Source of the DNA: Candidatus Woesearchaeota archaeon
Lineage (GTDB): Archaea; Nanobdellota; Nanobdellia; Woesearchaeales; DSVV01
Direction: 5' to 3'
NCBI GenBank assembly: GCA_016219865.1
Contig: JACRKF010000027.1
Location: 1-53,958 of the forward strand
Length of the DNA: 53,958 nucleotides
Translations under genes and position numbers: made by a program
Notes under the pieces: generated by a model
Told to the model about the DNA's origin: nothing
Seen by the model: the letters and a program-made list of their open reading frames with translations, nothing else
Databases searched by the model: none
Part shown: positions 24,934-34,088 of the stretch, one piece after another
How positions within the stretch are numbered: the stretch's first letter is position 1
Layout of the letters: each line of letters starts with the position of its first letter

Positions 24934-26082
24934 ATGTACGAGCAACTCATCTGGATAAGGAACAAATGCATAAAAACAATCTACAAAAGACTCTGCAAAC
25001 CTATCTTTTTCCGCATTGATCCTGAAGTGATCCATGATACAATGACCAAAAGAGGAAAGTTTCTAGGAAACAATCTATTAACAAGAAAAGCAACACAATT
25101 ATTTTTCTGTTATAAAAACAGAAAAATAGAGCAGACAATCGCTGGCATTAAATTCTCAAATCCAATTGGTTTAGCTGCTGGCTTTGACAAAAATGCTGAA
25201 CTCACGCAAATTCTTCCTCATATAAGTTTTGGTTACATCGAAGTTGGTTCTATTACTGGAGAACTATGTGGGGGTAATCCAAAACCAAGACTATGGAGAT
25301 TACCGAAATCACAATCGCTTATTGTTTATTATGGATTAAAAAACAACGGCGCAGAAGCAATCGCAAAAGAACTAGAATTGCTAAAACAAAAAAATAAAAT
25401 GCTGATTCCATTAGGAATCAGCATTGCAAAAACAAACTGCAAAGAAACAGCTGAAACTTCTGCAGCAATCGCTGACTATTGCAAAGCATATTCTTTATTA
25501 GAATCATACGCTGATTACATAACAATAAACATCAGCTGCCCAAATGCATTTGGCGGTCAGCCATTTACAAATGCAGAAGATTTAAACAAACTTTTGAAAG
25601 AGATAAATAAAATAAAAACAAACAAACAACTGCCTATCTTCTTAAAACTCTCTCCAGACATTATAACAGAAGAATTAGATAAAATAATTGAAGTTTCCAG
25701 AAAATACAACATCACTGGATTTATCTGTTCAAACTTAACAAAAAACAGAGACAATCACAAAATAATTGAGAAAGATATCCAAACAGTTGGCGGATTATCT
25801 GGCAAAGTAGTTGAGGACTTAACAAACAAGCAGATAAGCTACATCTGCAAAAAGACAAAGAAAGAATTCATAATAATTGGTTGCGGCGGAGTATTTTCAG
25901 CAGAAGATGCATATAAAAAGATCAAACTTGGAGCTTCATTAATTCAATTAATTACAGGTATGATCTATGAAGGTCCTCAAGCAATCAGCGAGATCAATCA
26001 AGGTTTAGTAAAATTATTAGAGAAAGATGGATACAATAATATTTCTGAGGCTGTTGGTAAGGAGAATTCTATATGTATTTAA
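24934..26082 (+). CDS. pyrD: Dihydroorotate dehydrogenase, class-2-like with catalytic Cys
   Basis: 382 aa. The N-terminal helical segment and FFRIDPEVIHD, then GLAAGFDKNAE, GYIEVGSITG, NPKPRLWRLP and YGLKNNGAE, are the layout of class 2 (membrane, quinone-dependent) enzymes. The FMN C-terminus IIGCGGVFSAEDAYKKIKLGA is intact. The catalytic loop reads TINISCPNAFGG, placing Cys202 where class 2 enzymes have Ser and class 1 enzymes have Cys. It oxidises dihydroorotate in pyrimidine synthesis; the electron acceptor is uncertain. A weak leaderless TATA lies near 24900. Confidence 0.88.
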   Translation: MYEQLIWIRNKCIKTIYKRLCKPIFFRIDPEVIHDTMTKRGKFLGNNLLTRKATQLFFCYKNRKIEQTIAGIKFSNPIGLAAGFDKNAELTQILPHISFGYIEVGSITGELCGGNPKPRLWRLPKSQSLIVYYGLKNNGAEAIAKELELLKQKNKMLIPLGISIAKTNCKETAETSAAIADYCKAYSLLESYADYITINISCPNAFGGQPFTNAEDLNKLLKEINKIKTNKQLPIFLKLSPDIITEELDKIIEVSRKYNITGFICSNLTKNRDNHKIIEKDIQTVGGLSGKVVEDLTNKQISYICKKTKKEFIIIGCGGVFSAEDAYKKIKLGASLIQLITGMIYEGPQAISEINQGLVKLLEKDGYNNISEAVGKENSICI

Positions 26083-26471
26083 TAAGATTCTAATTCAATT
26101 CCTTTAACTTTGGAAAAATCTCTTATATTCCGCGTTAATAATTTTTCCTTTTTAGTTAGTGTAATTCCAGCAATAAGAATATCAATTGGATCTACCATCT
26201 TTCCTTCCTTAATAAGAGTTCCATCTATTTCTCCTGCTTTTTGAGCAGAATCATTATCAAGCGCCAAAATAACTTGTCCATTAAGAACTTTCATAATCTT
26301 ATTTTTTTCTCCTTCTGGTTTATTACTCTTTGTCATTCCACTAAATAATTCATAAATTGTTACTGCTGTGACGAGCTGAGGTTCATCACTTTTGATAAGT
26401 TCATGTAACTTTGCAACTGCATCTGTATCATTATTCATTAAGTCAATAATAAAACAAGTATCAAATATCAT
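26079..26471 (-). CDS. vapC: PIN-domain toxin VapC
   Basis: 130 aa. Acidic residues are in place: D4 in MIFDTCFIID, E in TIYELFSG near 41, D in PIDILIAGITL near 95, and NIRDFSKVKGI at the end. An RNase toxin of a VapBC pair; its start overlaps the antitoxin stop by 4 nt. The 3' end overlaps the pyrD stop by a few bases, convergent. Confidence 0.92.
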   Translation of the reverse strand: MIFDTCFIIDLMNNDTDAVAKLHELIKSDEPQLVTAVTIYELFSGMTKSNKPEGEKNKIMKVLNGQVILALDNDSAQKAGEIDGTLIKEGKMVDPIDILIAGITLTKKEKLLTRNIRDFSKVKGIELESY

Positions 26472-26701
26472 GCTAATCGTCTCGCTGTAATCTCAACGCG
26501 TTTTCTCATTCTTTTCCGTAAATCAGCAACATTCTTTTTTAATTCATTTGCTTCCTCATTCGTAAGAACTCCGATAAGATCAAGAAGAGAATGTTTACTC
26601 ATGATTCTATTAATAACATCACTAAAACTTTCTGTTGATTCTTTATATGCTGCTAATTTCTCATACGCACCATGAGTTATCGTTATTGTTTTTGTTGCCA
26701 T
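26468..26701 (-). CDS. vapB: VapB antitoxin (DUF217 type)
   Basis: 77 aa from the ATG at 26701 (MATKTITITHGAYEKLAAYK); the track ORF adds seven upstream codons. ESFSDVINRIMSKHSLLDLIG and the basic C-terminus are typical of archaeal DUF217 VapB proteins. Coupled to vapC by a 4-nt overlap. A TTTAAATAC box and an ATGTACAT core upstream probably form its autoregulated promoter. Confidence 0.85.
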   Translation of the reverse strand: MATKTITITHGAYEKLAAYKESTESFSDVINRIMSKHSLLDLIGVLTNEEANELKKNVADLRKRMRKRVEITARRLA

Positions 26702-26775
26702 AACAACTAAGTGTATGTACATGTATTTAAACTTTACGATAATCTTTATTAACCGAGAGATATATTCTTTAAGCT

Positions 26776-29085
26776 ATGCGAGGCTTCGTCGTCTATCCAA
26801 CGTATAGAATTATTGAGAATAAAGCATATGTTTATCTATTTGGAAAACTGGAAAATGGAGAAAGTTTTCTGACAATCAATTATTTTCAGCCATATTTCTA
26901 CATAAGGAAGTCAGATCAGAAAAAAGCAGAAGACATACAAAAAAGTGAAAAGTTTACAATAAAAGAAACAGATTTTTTTAATTTCAAGAAAGAACATGCA
27001 TTGAAGATAATTGTTGACCTTCCAAATCAAGTGCCTCCATTAAGAAAATTATTCGAAGATAGCAATATTATAACTTACGAAGCTGATATTCGCTTTACAT
27101 CTAGATTTATGATTGATCACAACATAAAAGGTTCATTGACAATCAAAGGAGAACATAAAAAAGGAAACTTTGTTGATAGAATCTATGAAAATCCAGAATT
27201 ATCAGCAGCAGATATCTATGAAGCAGAGCTTAAAGTAGCATCATTAGATATTGAAACAAACGGCAATGCAACTGAGATTTATTGTATTTCATTATCAACA
27301 GATAATCATACAGAAGCATACATCACAAGTGAAAAAGAAGTAGAGTCTGAACATGCAAAAACATTCAAAGATGAAAAAGCAATGCTTGAACATTTTAAAG
27401 AAAGAATCCAAACAATAGATCCTGATATAATTACAGGCTGGAATGTAATTGATTTTGATTTGCACGTCTTAAAAGAAAGAATGAAACACCACAAGATACC
27501 ATTTGTTATTGGCAGAGCAGATTGGGAATGCAAAATAAGAATTGAATCAGATTTTATGCGAGAATCATCTGCAGATATTGCAGGAAGACAAGTATTAGAT
27601 GGTATAGCATTATTAAAAAATAATTTTGTAAAACTTAATGATTACAAACTTGATACAGCTAGCCAAGAAATACTTGGTAAGAAAAAATCATTAGAATTCA
27701 ATGATAAAAGAGCAGAAATAGAAGCATTATACAAGAATAACAAAAAAGCATTGGTTAAATACAACATTTTAGATACAAAATTAGCGCAACAAATTCTTCA
27801 AAAGAAAAATCTTATTAATATTACTATTCAACGTTCAATGCTTACAGGGATGCAATTAGAACGAGTTTCTTCATCGATTGCTTCTTTAGACTCATTATAC
27901 TTAAGAGAAACAAAAAAAAGAAAAATAGTCTGCCCAACAGCGCATATTGATGATTCAACAGAAAGAATAAAAGGCGGCTATGTTCGTGATTCCTCTCCAG
28001 GTATTTACGATTATGTATTAGTGCTTGATTTCAAAAGCCTATATCCCAGCATAATCCGCACATTCAACATTGATCCAATTACTTTTGATAAAGATGGCGA
28101 GATAGAAGCGCCTAATGGAGCGCGATTTAGAAATGAACCTGCAATTTTGCCGGAATTAATTCAACATCTTTGGCAGATGCGAGATGCTGCAAAGAAAAAA
28201 AAAGATGATGTTGCAAGTTATGCAATTAAGATTACAATGAATAGTTTCTTTGGAGTTCTCGCAAACCCAACTTGCAGATTTTATAGTTTAGATGTCGCAA
28301 ATGCAATAACATCTTCTGGAAGACAAATTGTGCAGGAAACAGCTGAAATGATTGAAAAGAAAGGTTTTCCTGTTATTTATGGCGATACAGATTCAACTTT
28401 TGTCTTATCAGGAAAGAAAAGTGAAAAAGAAACAGAACTATTAGGTGAACAACTGCAGAAAGAAATAAACAATTATTATACAAAACTAATCAAAGAAAAA
28501 TACAATAGGGCATCTTGTTTAGAGCTTGAATTTGATAAAGTCTACAAAAAATTTATTCTTCCGAAAATCAGAGGACAAGAAACAGGAGCAAAAAAAAGAT
28601 ATGCAGGTATGGTAATAGAAAATGGAAAAGAAGAAGTTAACATAGTTGGCTTAGAATTTGTGCGTAGGGACTGGACAGAGCTTGCAAAAGTATTTCAGCT
28701 GGAATTGCTCAACAGAATATTCAATGATAGAGAAGTGCAGGAATACATCAAACAATTTACAGAAGAAGTATTATCTGGAAAACATGATGATCTCTTAGTT
28801 TATCGAAAAGCAATCAGAAAAGAAGTTGCAGAATACACAAAAACAACTCCGCCTCATGTAAAAGCAGCAAGATTGCTTGGCAATGAATTAGATTCAAATG
28901 TGATAGAATATGTAATCACAACAGAAGGTCCAGAACCAATCCAGAAAAAGAGTCATAAGATTGATTATGAACATTACATCGATAAACAGATGAAACCAAT
29001 TGCAGATTCTATACTTTGTTTCTTTAATACGTCATTTGATGAATTAACATCTTCAAAAAAACAGAAGACTTTGTTTAATTATTAA
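26776..29085 (+). CDS. Family B DNA polymerase
   Basis: 769 aa, without intein. Exonuclease motifs: LDIETNG (D158, E160) and GWNVIDFDLHVL near 220; the third is near YNILDTKLA. Polymerase motif A DFKSLYPSI near 418, motif B KITMNSFFGVL near 485, motif C YGDTDS near 537. The insert between A and B (LPELIQHLWQMRDAAKKK) resembles the E. coli Pol II-like branch. Both activities look intact. Replicative or repair role cannot be told from the window. Confidence 0.95.
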   Translation: MRGFVVYPTYRIIENKAYVYLFGKLENGESFLTINYFQPYFYIRKSDQKKAEDIQKSEKFTIKETDFFNFKKEHALKIIVDLPNQVPPLRKLFEDSNIITYEADIRFTSRFMIDHNIKGSLTIKGEHKKGNFVDRIYENPELSAADIYEAELKVASLDIETNGNATEIYCISLSTDNHTEAYITSEKEVESEHAKTFKDEKAMLEHFKERIQTIDPDIITGWNVIDFDLHVLKERMKHHKIPFVIGRADWECKIRIESDFMRESSADIAGRQVLDGIALLKNNFVKLNDYKLDTASQEILGKKKSLEFNDKRAEIEALYKNNKKALVKYNILDTKLAQQILQKKNLINITIQRSMLTGMQLERVSSSIASLDSLYLRETKKRKIVCPTAHIDDSTERIKGGYVRDSSPGIYDYVLVLDFKSLYPSIIRTFNIDPITFDKDGEIEAPNGARFRNEPAILPELIQHLWQMRDAAKKKKDDVASYAIKITMNSFFGVLANPTCRFYSLDVANAITSSGRQIVQETAEMIEKKGFPVIYGDTDSTFVLSGKKSEKETELLGEQLQKEINNYYTKLIKEKYNRASCLELEFDKVYKKFILPKIRGQETGAKKRYAGMVIENGKEEVNIVGLEFVRRDWTELAKVFQLELLNRIFNDREVQEYIKQFTEEVLSGKHDDLLVYRKAIRKEVAEYTKTTPPHVKAARLLGNELDSNVIEYVITTEGPEPIQKKSHKIDYEHYIDKQMKPIADSILCFFNTSFDELTSSKKQKTLFNY

Positions 29086-29325
29086 ACTTTATTCTTAAAA
29101 AGAAAAAATAAATTATTTACTCAATCCAATTGCAATAGCAGTGCTTACTATGCGAATAGAAAGTATTTCCAGATGTTGTGGGGGATTGCTAAGAAGAAAA
29201 AGGTTAAAAAATAGTTTTTCCTTATTCTCACAAATATTATCTACTCTTTCTCGCTTACATACACTAGTAAGCTTTATATAGTAAAACATCCTAAAAGAGA
29301 ATTAGATATAAAAGTAGGTGATTAT
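29086..29325. other. 240-bp spacer with possible gene remnant and hairpin
   Basis: A reading frame from about 29111 to the TAG near 29213 encodes a peptide ending YYANRKYFQMLWGIAKKKK with no start codon, which could be the tail of a lost gene. GCTTAC/GTAAGC (about 29254-29273) forms a hairpin just before the TTTATATAG promoter of the next gene. Confidence 0.3.
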
Positions 29326-29586
29326 ATGAAAAAAGAAATTTGGTTCAAAGCAAAAGATTATGGTATTGGTTGGTATCCAGCAACAAAAAAAGGGTGGTTA
29401 GTTCTATTAGCATATCTTGTGTTATTTATTGGAGGAATTGCATACTTTAGATATAATTCAACATTAGGAAACACAACAACAATTATTAAAGAAATAACAT
29501 ATATTGTAATAATTACATTAATTTTAGTATACATCTGTATGAAAAAAGGAGAACCTATGCAATGGCAATGGGGTAAAAAAAGATAA
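29326..29586 (+). CDS. Small two-helix membrane protein
   Basis: 86 aa. WFKAKDYGIGWYPATKKGW precedes the first helix (LVLLAYLVLFIGGIAYF); a second helix is at 57-70 (ITYIVIITLILVYIC), ending QWQWGKKR. I recognise the aromatic N-terminal pattern from uncharacterised small membrane proteins in bacteria and archaea, without a known function. AGGTGAT binding site and TTTATATAG promoter upstream. Confidence 0.75.
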   Translation: MKKEIWFKAKDYGIGWYPATKKGWLVLLAYLVLFIGGIAYFRYNSTLGNTTTIIKEITYIVIITLILVYICMKKGEPMQWQWGKKR

Positions 29587-29637
29587 TTATTTTATTTTTT
29601 TTCTTAAATCTTAGTTCACAAACAATCTCTGCTGTTT

Positions 29638-30792
29638 TTAGCTTCTGTAATTAGCATTTATTTTAATATAACCTTCTGTTAAATCGCAAGTATATGCAGT
29701 AAACTTCCCAGCTCCAGAACCAACATTGACAACTATCTTGATTTCTTTTGAATTCAGATATTTCTTTGCATGATCTTCATTAAAACTAATTGGCTCGCCA
29801 TTTTTGAAGACAAGTATTTCTCCAAATAGTATTGATGTTTTTTCTTGTTCTATCCCGCATCTTCCTGCAGCAGCTATTATCCTTCCCCAATTAGCATCAT
29901 TGCCATAAACTGCTGTTTTTACTAGTGGCGAATTAGCTATCGTCATTGCTATTAATCTTGCTTTTGTTTCACTTTCAGCTCCATGTGCTTCAACAATGAT
30001 AAGCTTGTTTGCTCCTTCTCCATCAGCAGCTATTTTCTTAGCAAGATCTAAACATAATTCCAAAATTTTATCAGAGAATTTGCTGATTATTGTATCTATT
30101 TTCTTATTATCTGCTGCCCCATTTGCCAATATAATTGCAGTATCATTGGTGCTGCCATCTCCATCAACAGTGATTGCATTAAAAGTTTTGTCGCATGATA
30201 TCTTCCATATTTCTTCCAGTATCTTTTTTTCAATATTAGCATCTGTTACAACAAATGCAAGCATTGTAGCCATATTTGGAGCTATCATTCCAGATCCTTT
30301 GACAGCTCCATAGATTGTTACTTCTGTCCCATCTATCTCTATTTTTGCTGATGTGGTTTTCATTGCCAAATCAGTCGTCATAATTGCTTTGGCAAAATCA
30401 TCTGGATTAGCTTCAAGAGATGACACAACTTTGCTGATTCCAATGGTTATTTTTTCCATTGGCAGTTGCTGTCCTATTACTCCTGTTGAGCATATAAAAA
30501 TTTCTGATGGTTTGATTGATAATTTTTCTGCTGTTATTTTCTGCATTTCTTCTGCATTTTTCATGCCCTGAATTCCTGTGCAAGCATTGGCATTTCCACT
30601 ATTTACTAAAATAGCTTTTTTTGGCGACCTTAAAATCTGCATATCCAATACCACTGGAGCAGCCTTAACAGAATTTTTAGTGAAAACTGCTGCAGCTGCG
30701 CATTCCTTTTCAGAATAAATTAATCCTATATCCTTCCCTTTCTTTTTGATTCCTGCCTCACATCCAGCAAATTTAAATCCCTTTGGAATCAT
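29638..30792 (-). CDS. argJ: Ornithine/glutamate acetyltransferase ArgJ
   Basis: 384 aa. Substrate loop LVNSGNANACTG near 60; self-cleavage site KGSGMIAPNMATMLAF near 170-185, where Thr becomes the N-terminal nucleophile of the beta chain; AVYGNDANWGRIIAAAGR; C-terminal end matches the family. It transfers acetyl from acetylornithine to glutamate, and some forms also use acetyl-CoA. Last gene of argB-argD-argC-argJ; its start overlaps the argC stop by 4 nt. Confidence 0.95.
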   Translation of the reverse strand: MIPKGFKFAGCEAGIKKKGKDIGLIYSEKECAAAAVFTKNSVKAAPVVLDMQILRSPKKAILVNSGNANACTGIQGMKNAEEMQKITAEKLSIKPSEIFICSTGVIGQQLPMEKITIGISKVVSSLEANPDDFAKAIMTTDLAMKTTSAKIEIDGTEVTIYGAVKGSGMIAPNMATMLAFVVTDANIEKKILEEIWKISCDKTFNAITVDGDGSTNDTAIILANGAADNKKIDTIISKFSDKILELCLDLAKKIAADGEGANKLIIVEAHGAESETKARLIAMTIANSPLVKTAVYGNDANWGRIIAAAGRCGIEQEKTSILFGEILVFKNGEPISFNEDHAKKYLNSKEIKIVVNVGSGAGKFTAYTCDLTEGYIKINANYRS

Positions 30793-31703
30793 TTTAATCC
30801 CTCTGTTTCTTTTAATCCAAACATTAGGTTCATATTTTGAACTGCTTGGCTGCTTGCTCCCTTTAACATATTATCAATAGCGCTGATTATTACCAAACGA
30901 TTGTTTTTATCTATTTCAAATCCCCCAATTGCGCAGTAATTTGTATTTTGGACATCGTGAAGAGTTGGGATTGCATCCATTATTTTTACAAACTCAGCAT
31001 TTTTGTAATATTCCTTATAAATTTTTTTTATTTCATCGTTGCTTGTTGATTTACTGAGCAAAATGTGGGTTGTGCAGAGTAATCCTCTAAAATGCGATAA
31101 AACATGCGGTGTAAAGGATATTTTCATTCCAGATATCTTTTCCATTTCTGCTACATGTTTATGTTGAGATAAAGCATAAGCCACTACATTATTCTTTAGT
31201 TTTTCTGCGGAATTTCTATCATTTGGTGTTTTACCAGCTCCACTGCATCCTGATTTCCCATCTATAATAATATATTTTACTATTTTATTTTCTCGCAGAG
31301 GCAGCAATGAAAGCAAAGCTGCTGTTGCATAACATCCAGGATTGGCAACTAACTTTGCTGTTTTAATTTCAGTTTTATTTAATTCAGATAGTCCATAAAT
31401 TGCAGTTAATCTGTGATCTGCGCTTAGATCTATAATTCTTATTTTTAGTTTTGGCGCAATTTCTTTGGCAGTTCCGTCAGAAGTGGCAAGAAAAACAATA
31501 TCTGCTGCATTATTAAGTTGTTCAATGCTTAAATTAGTATATTTAGCATTTCCTTTGTATTCAGGGTAAATATCTTTAACTTTCGACCCTGCATTGTGCT
31601 CAGAGTTTAATGCTGCTATTTTTACTTCAGGATGCTTTTCTAATAACTTAAATAGTTCAAATCCTATATAACCAGATGCTCCGATTATTGCTGCTTTTAT
31701 CAT
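30789..31703 (-). CDS. argC: N-acetyl-gamma-glutamyl-phosphate reductase
   Basis: 304 aa, the short type. GASGYIGFELFKLL binds NADP; IIDLSADHRL and YGLSELNK are family blocks; ANPGCYATAALLSL holds the catalytic Cys; HKHVAEM holds the His. It makes N-acetylglutamate semialdehyde. Overlaps argD and argJ by 4 nt each, so the operon is tightly coupled. Confidence 0.93.
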   Translation of the reverse strand: MIKAAIIGASGYIGFELFKLLEKHPEVKIAALNSEHNAGSKVKDIYPEYKGNAKYTNLSIEQLNNAADIVFLATSDGTAKEIAPKLKIRIIDLSADHRLTAIYGLSELNKTEIKTAKLVANPGCYATAALLSLLPLRENKIVKYIIIDGKSGCSGAGKTPNDRNSAEKLKNNVVAYALSQHKHVAEMEKISGMKISFTPHVLSHFRGLLCTTHILLSKSTSNDEIKKIYKEYYKNAEFVKIMDAIPTLHDVQNTNYCAIGGFEIDKNNRLVIISAIDNMLKGASSQAVQNMNLMFGLKETEGLK

Positions 31704-32845
31704 TTTAGTGCTTCCCCTAATATATTGATCCCTTTTTTTAGTTCGTCTTCAGTTATAGTCAATGCAGGCAGCATCCGTAATACATTATCTGCGCATTTAT
31801 TGACTATAAGTTTTTTCTCTAAACATTTCTCGACTATAATAGATGCATCTTCCTCAATCTGCGCGCCAATCATCAATCCTTTTCCTCGAACTTCTTGCAC
31901 TTTGTTTAGTTCTTGAAGTAATCTCATTGCGTTTTTTCCATTTTTTTCTGCATTTTCCATAAGATTATTTTTTTCAATATAATTTATTGTAGTCAAAGCT
32001 GCTTGACATGCCAAAGGATTGCCTCCAAATGTGCTTGCATGATCGCCTTTTTCAAATGAATTCGCAACTTCGCATTTTGCTAATGTTGCTCCGATGGGAA
32101 TTCCATTAGCTAATCCTTTGGCTGTAGTCAAAATATCAGGCAAGATTTTATTATGCTGATAACAAAAATATTTTCCAGTTCGTCCATTGCCTGTTTGCAC
32201 TTCATCTAAAATCAATAATATGTCTTTTTGATCGCATATTTCTCTTACTTTGTTAAGGTAATCATGTTCCGGAACTATTATTCCTGATTCGCCTTGGATA
32301 GGTTCAACTATAAAAGCAGCAGTGTCGTTTGTTATTTCTCTTTTAAGCGCATCAGCATTTCCAAATGGAATGTGGCTAAATCCTTGAATTAATGGTTTGA
32401 ATGGTTCAGTGTATCTTGGTTTTCCAGTTGCTGAAAGAGCTCCTAATGTTCTCCCATGAAATCCTCCTATTGTTGAGATTATGCCTTTTTTCTTTGTATG
32501 TTTTCGTGCTAATTTTATCGCAGTTTCATTTGCTTCTGCGCCAGAATTAGTAAAAAACGATTGGTCAAGTTTTGTTATTTGGTTAAGCTTTTCAGCAAGT
32601 TCTATTTGTGGTTCAGTATAGAATAGATTTGTTGTTGTTATTATTCTATCTGCTTGTTCTTTAATTGCAGCATTTACTTCTGGATTTGCATATCCTACAC
32701 TGCAAGTTGCAATTGATCCAACTAAATCAAGATAACTGTTTCCTTCATTATCATAAAGGATGCTCCCTTTTCCTTTTGCAATTAATAATTTGTTTCTGTT
32801 ATAAGTCTGCATAATTAATTTTTTTTCTTTTTCTATGTAAGTCAT
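31700..32845 (-). CDS. argD: Acetylornithine aminotransferase
   Basis: 381 aa. Class III PLP transaminase: YLDLVGSIATCSVGYANPEV, FFTNSGAEANETAIKLARK, GFHGRTLGALSATG, ILDEVQTGNGRTG and the PLP-Lys in TTAKGLANGIPIGA. It makes N-acetylornithine from the semialdehyde and glutamate. LysJ is a close relative, but no LysW or LysX is nearby. Confidence 0.93.
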   Translation of the reverse strand: MTYIEKEKKLIMQTYNRNKLLIAKGKGSILYDNEGNSYLDLVGSIATCSVGYANPEVNAAIKEQADRIITTTNLFYTEPQIELAEKLNQITKLDQSFFTNSGAEANETAIKLARKHTKKKGIISTIGGFHGRTLGALSATGKPRYTEPFKPLIQGFSHIPFGNADALKREITNDTAAFIVEPIQGESGIIVPEHDYLNKVREICDQKDILLILDEVQTGNGRTGKYFCYQHNKILPDILTTAKGLANGIPIGATLAKCEVANSFEKGDHASTFGGNPLACQAALTTINYIEKNNLMENAEKNGKNAMRLLQELNKVQEVRGKGLMIGAQIEEDASIIVEKCLEKKLIVNKCADNVLRMLPALTITEDELKKGINILGEALK

Positions 32846-32863
32846 TCTGCAAAAATCGCCTCC

Positions 32864-33700
32864 TTATTTAACACATATTTTCTTTACAATTGTTCCAGCT
32901 CCATGGAGAGTGAATAACTCTGTAAACAAGTTCTTTGGCGCTACAATATGAACTAATAGCTGTTCTTCTGTTTCTTCTAATAGTTTTTTAGCTTCGTTTA
33001 CTTTAAAAAGCATTCCTCCATTTATTTGTCCACTTTCAACAAGCGGCTTATAGTCTGTATCTATAATAATTTCGCTGATAATTGCTCCTTCAGAGTTAAA
33101 TACTCCTCCTGTTTCAGTCACAAGTATAAATCTTTTGGACCCAAATTGTTTAACTAAATCTTTTGCAGCAGTATCAGCATTTATATTGTATTGTTGTCCT
33201 TTTGAATCAATTCCAATAGGCGCTATAATGGGGATTATTCCTTTCTTAATTGCAAGCAGTATTTTACTTTGTTCAATCTCCTCAATAATCCCAACAAACC
33301 CAGGATCTTGGTTTTCAAATGGTTCATGTTTTCTAACTAAAAATGCATCATTAATAACTGTAGCTTGCCCGCCCTGTTTTTTAACTGCTTCTGCAAGTTG
33401 CCTGCTTGTTTGCATTAATTGTTCTACAACTATTTTAAGTTGAGTTGCGTCAGTAACTCTTAACCCATTGACCTTTTTGTTATCTAAATTTCTGGATTTT
33501 AATTCTTCATCAATTTGAGGTCCTGCTCCGCATACTATAATTGGATAAATCTCAAATTGGCAGAAATACTGGAGAGCAGAAGCAACAACAATAAGTTGAT
33601 CTCGAATTATTGCGCCTCCTATTTTGATTACTGCAAAACTTTCCTTAGGTATTTGTTTGAACACTTTTGCATATAGCATTGTTTCTTGATTTATTTCCAC
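32864..33700 (-). CDS. argB: N-acetylglutamate kinase
   Basis: 278 aa. VIKIGGAIIRDQ and IVCGAGPQIDEEL form the nucleotide and glutamate loops; NINADTAAKDL is the conserved Asp block. IRDQL...ASALQYFCQFEIYPIIVCGAGPQID looks more like the eukaryote/Xanthomonas-type NAGK branch than the classic E. coli one. Start codon is GTG at 33700 with no clear binding site; Met8 (33679) is an alternative. First gene of the operon. Confidence 0.88.
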   Translation of the reverse strand: MEINQETMLYAKVFKQIPKESFAVIKIGGAIIRDQLIVVASALQYFCQFEIYPIIVCGAGPQIDEELKSRNLDNKKVNGLRVTDATQLKIVVEQLMQTSRQLAEAVKKQGGQATVINDAFLVRKHEPFENQDPGFVGIIEEIEQSKILLAIKKGIIPIIAPIGIDSKGQQYNINADTAAKDLVKQFGSKRFILVTETGGVFNSEGAIISEIIIDTDYKPLVESGQINGGMLFKVNEAKKLLEETEEQLLVHIVAPKNLFTELFTLHGAGTIVKKICVK

Positions 33701-33791
33701 AATGATTATTTTATTAAGTTTACTTTTAAGCTTGACGTTTAATGTATAACAAAATCAGACTTAATTGTCTTAAATAGAACATTTATAGTAA

Positions 33792-33830
33792 AGAGAATTT
33801 TGCAAAAATAGCAATTTTTGCAAAATTCTC
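33792..33830. repeat. Long copy of the palindromic repeat family
   Basis: GAGAATTTTGCAAAAAT (33793-33809) pairs perfectly with ATTTTTGCAAAATTCTC (33814-33830), loop AGCA. The same element as 4278-4317. Confidence 0.92.
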
Positions 33831-33921
33831 CTCAGCAGGCCAAAGATAATGCCGACTTCTTCGACATTATCAAGCGTTGCTTACAGCAACAAATCCGGAC
33901 AATAGGGAATTAATAACATAA

Positions 33922-33951
33922 AGAACTTTGCAAAGAATTTTGCAAAGTTCT
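33922..33951. repeat. Double-core copy of the palindromic repeat family
   Basis: AGAACTTTGCAAA / TTTGCAAAGTTCT, perfect 13-bp arms, loop GAAT. The copy at 53823-53852 is its exact reverse complement (loop ATTC). Confidence 0.9.
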
Positions 33952-33978
33952 CTAAACGTACCAAATAATCGATATTTC

Positions 33979-34081
33979 TTAGGTATGTAATAAATATGTA
34001 GTTGGTAGTTAGTAGTATTGCAGCAAATTTGCAGTTTGCCACTAACTACTTACTACTAACCACTAACTTATTACATACTAA
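33979..34081. mobile_element. 103-bp MITE-like inverted-repeat element
   Basis: TTAGGTATGTAATAA (33979-33993) pairs with TTATTACATACTAA (34068-34081), one bulged G. The inner arms AGTTGGTAGTTAGTAGT and ACTACTAACCACTAACT also pair with few mismatches. The result is one long hairpin 8 nt past the alaS stop. It could be a miniature element or serve as the alaS terminator. Confidence 0.65.
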
Positions 34082-34088
34082 TTTATCT

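Larger units (their letters stand above)
33701..34088. other. Repeat-rich spacer between argB and alaS
   Basis: 388 nt without a gene. It holds two palindromic repeats (33792-33830, 33922-33951), a GATAATG/CATTATC hairpin and a GTTGC/GCAAC hairpin at 33846-33895, and a 103-bp inverted-repeat element at 33979-34081. It may be an insertion hotspot, or a structured RNA. Confidence 0.7.

Noticed and set aside
31700-32845. Lysine (LysW) pathway instead of arginine
   Set aside because: No lysW or lysX is nearby, and argJ with its self-cleavage site fixes the cluster as arginine/ornithine synthesis.
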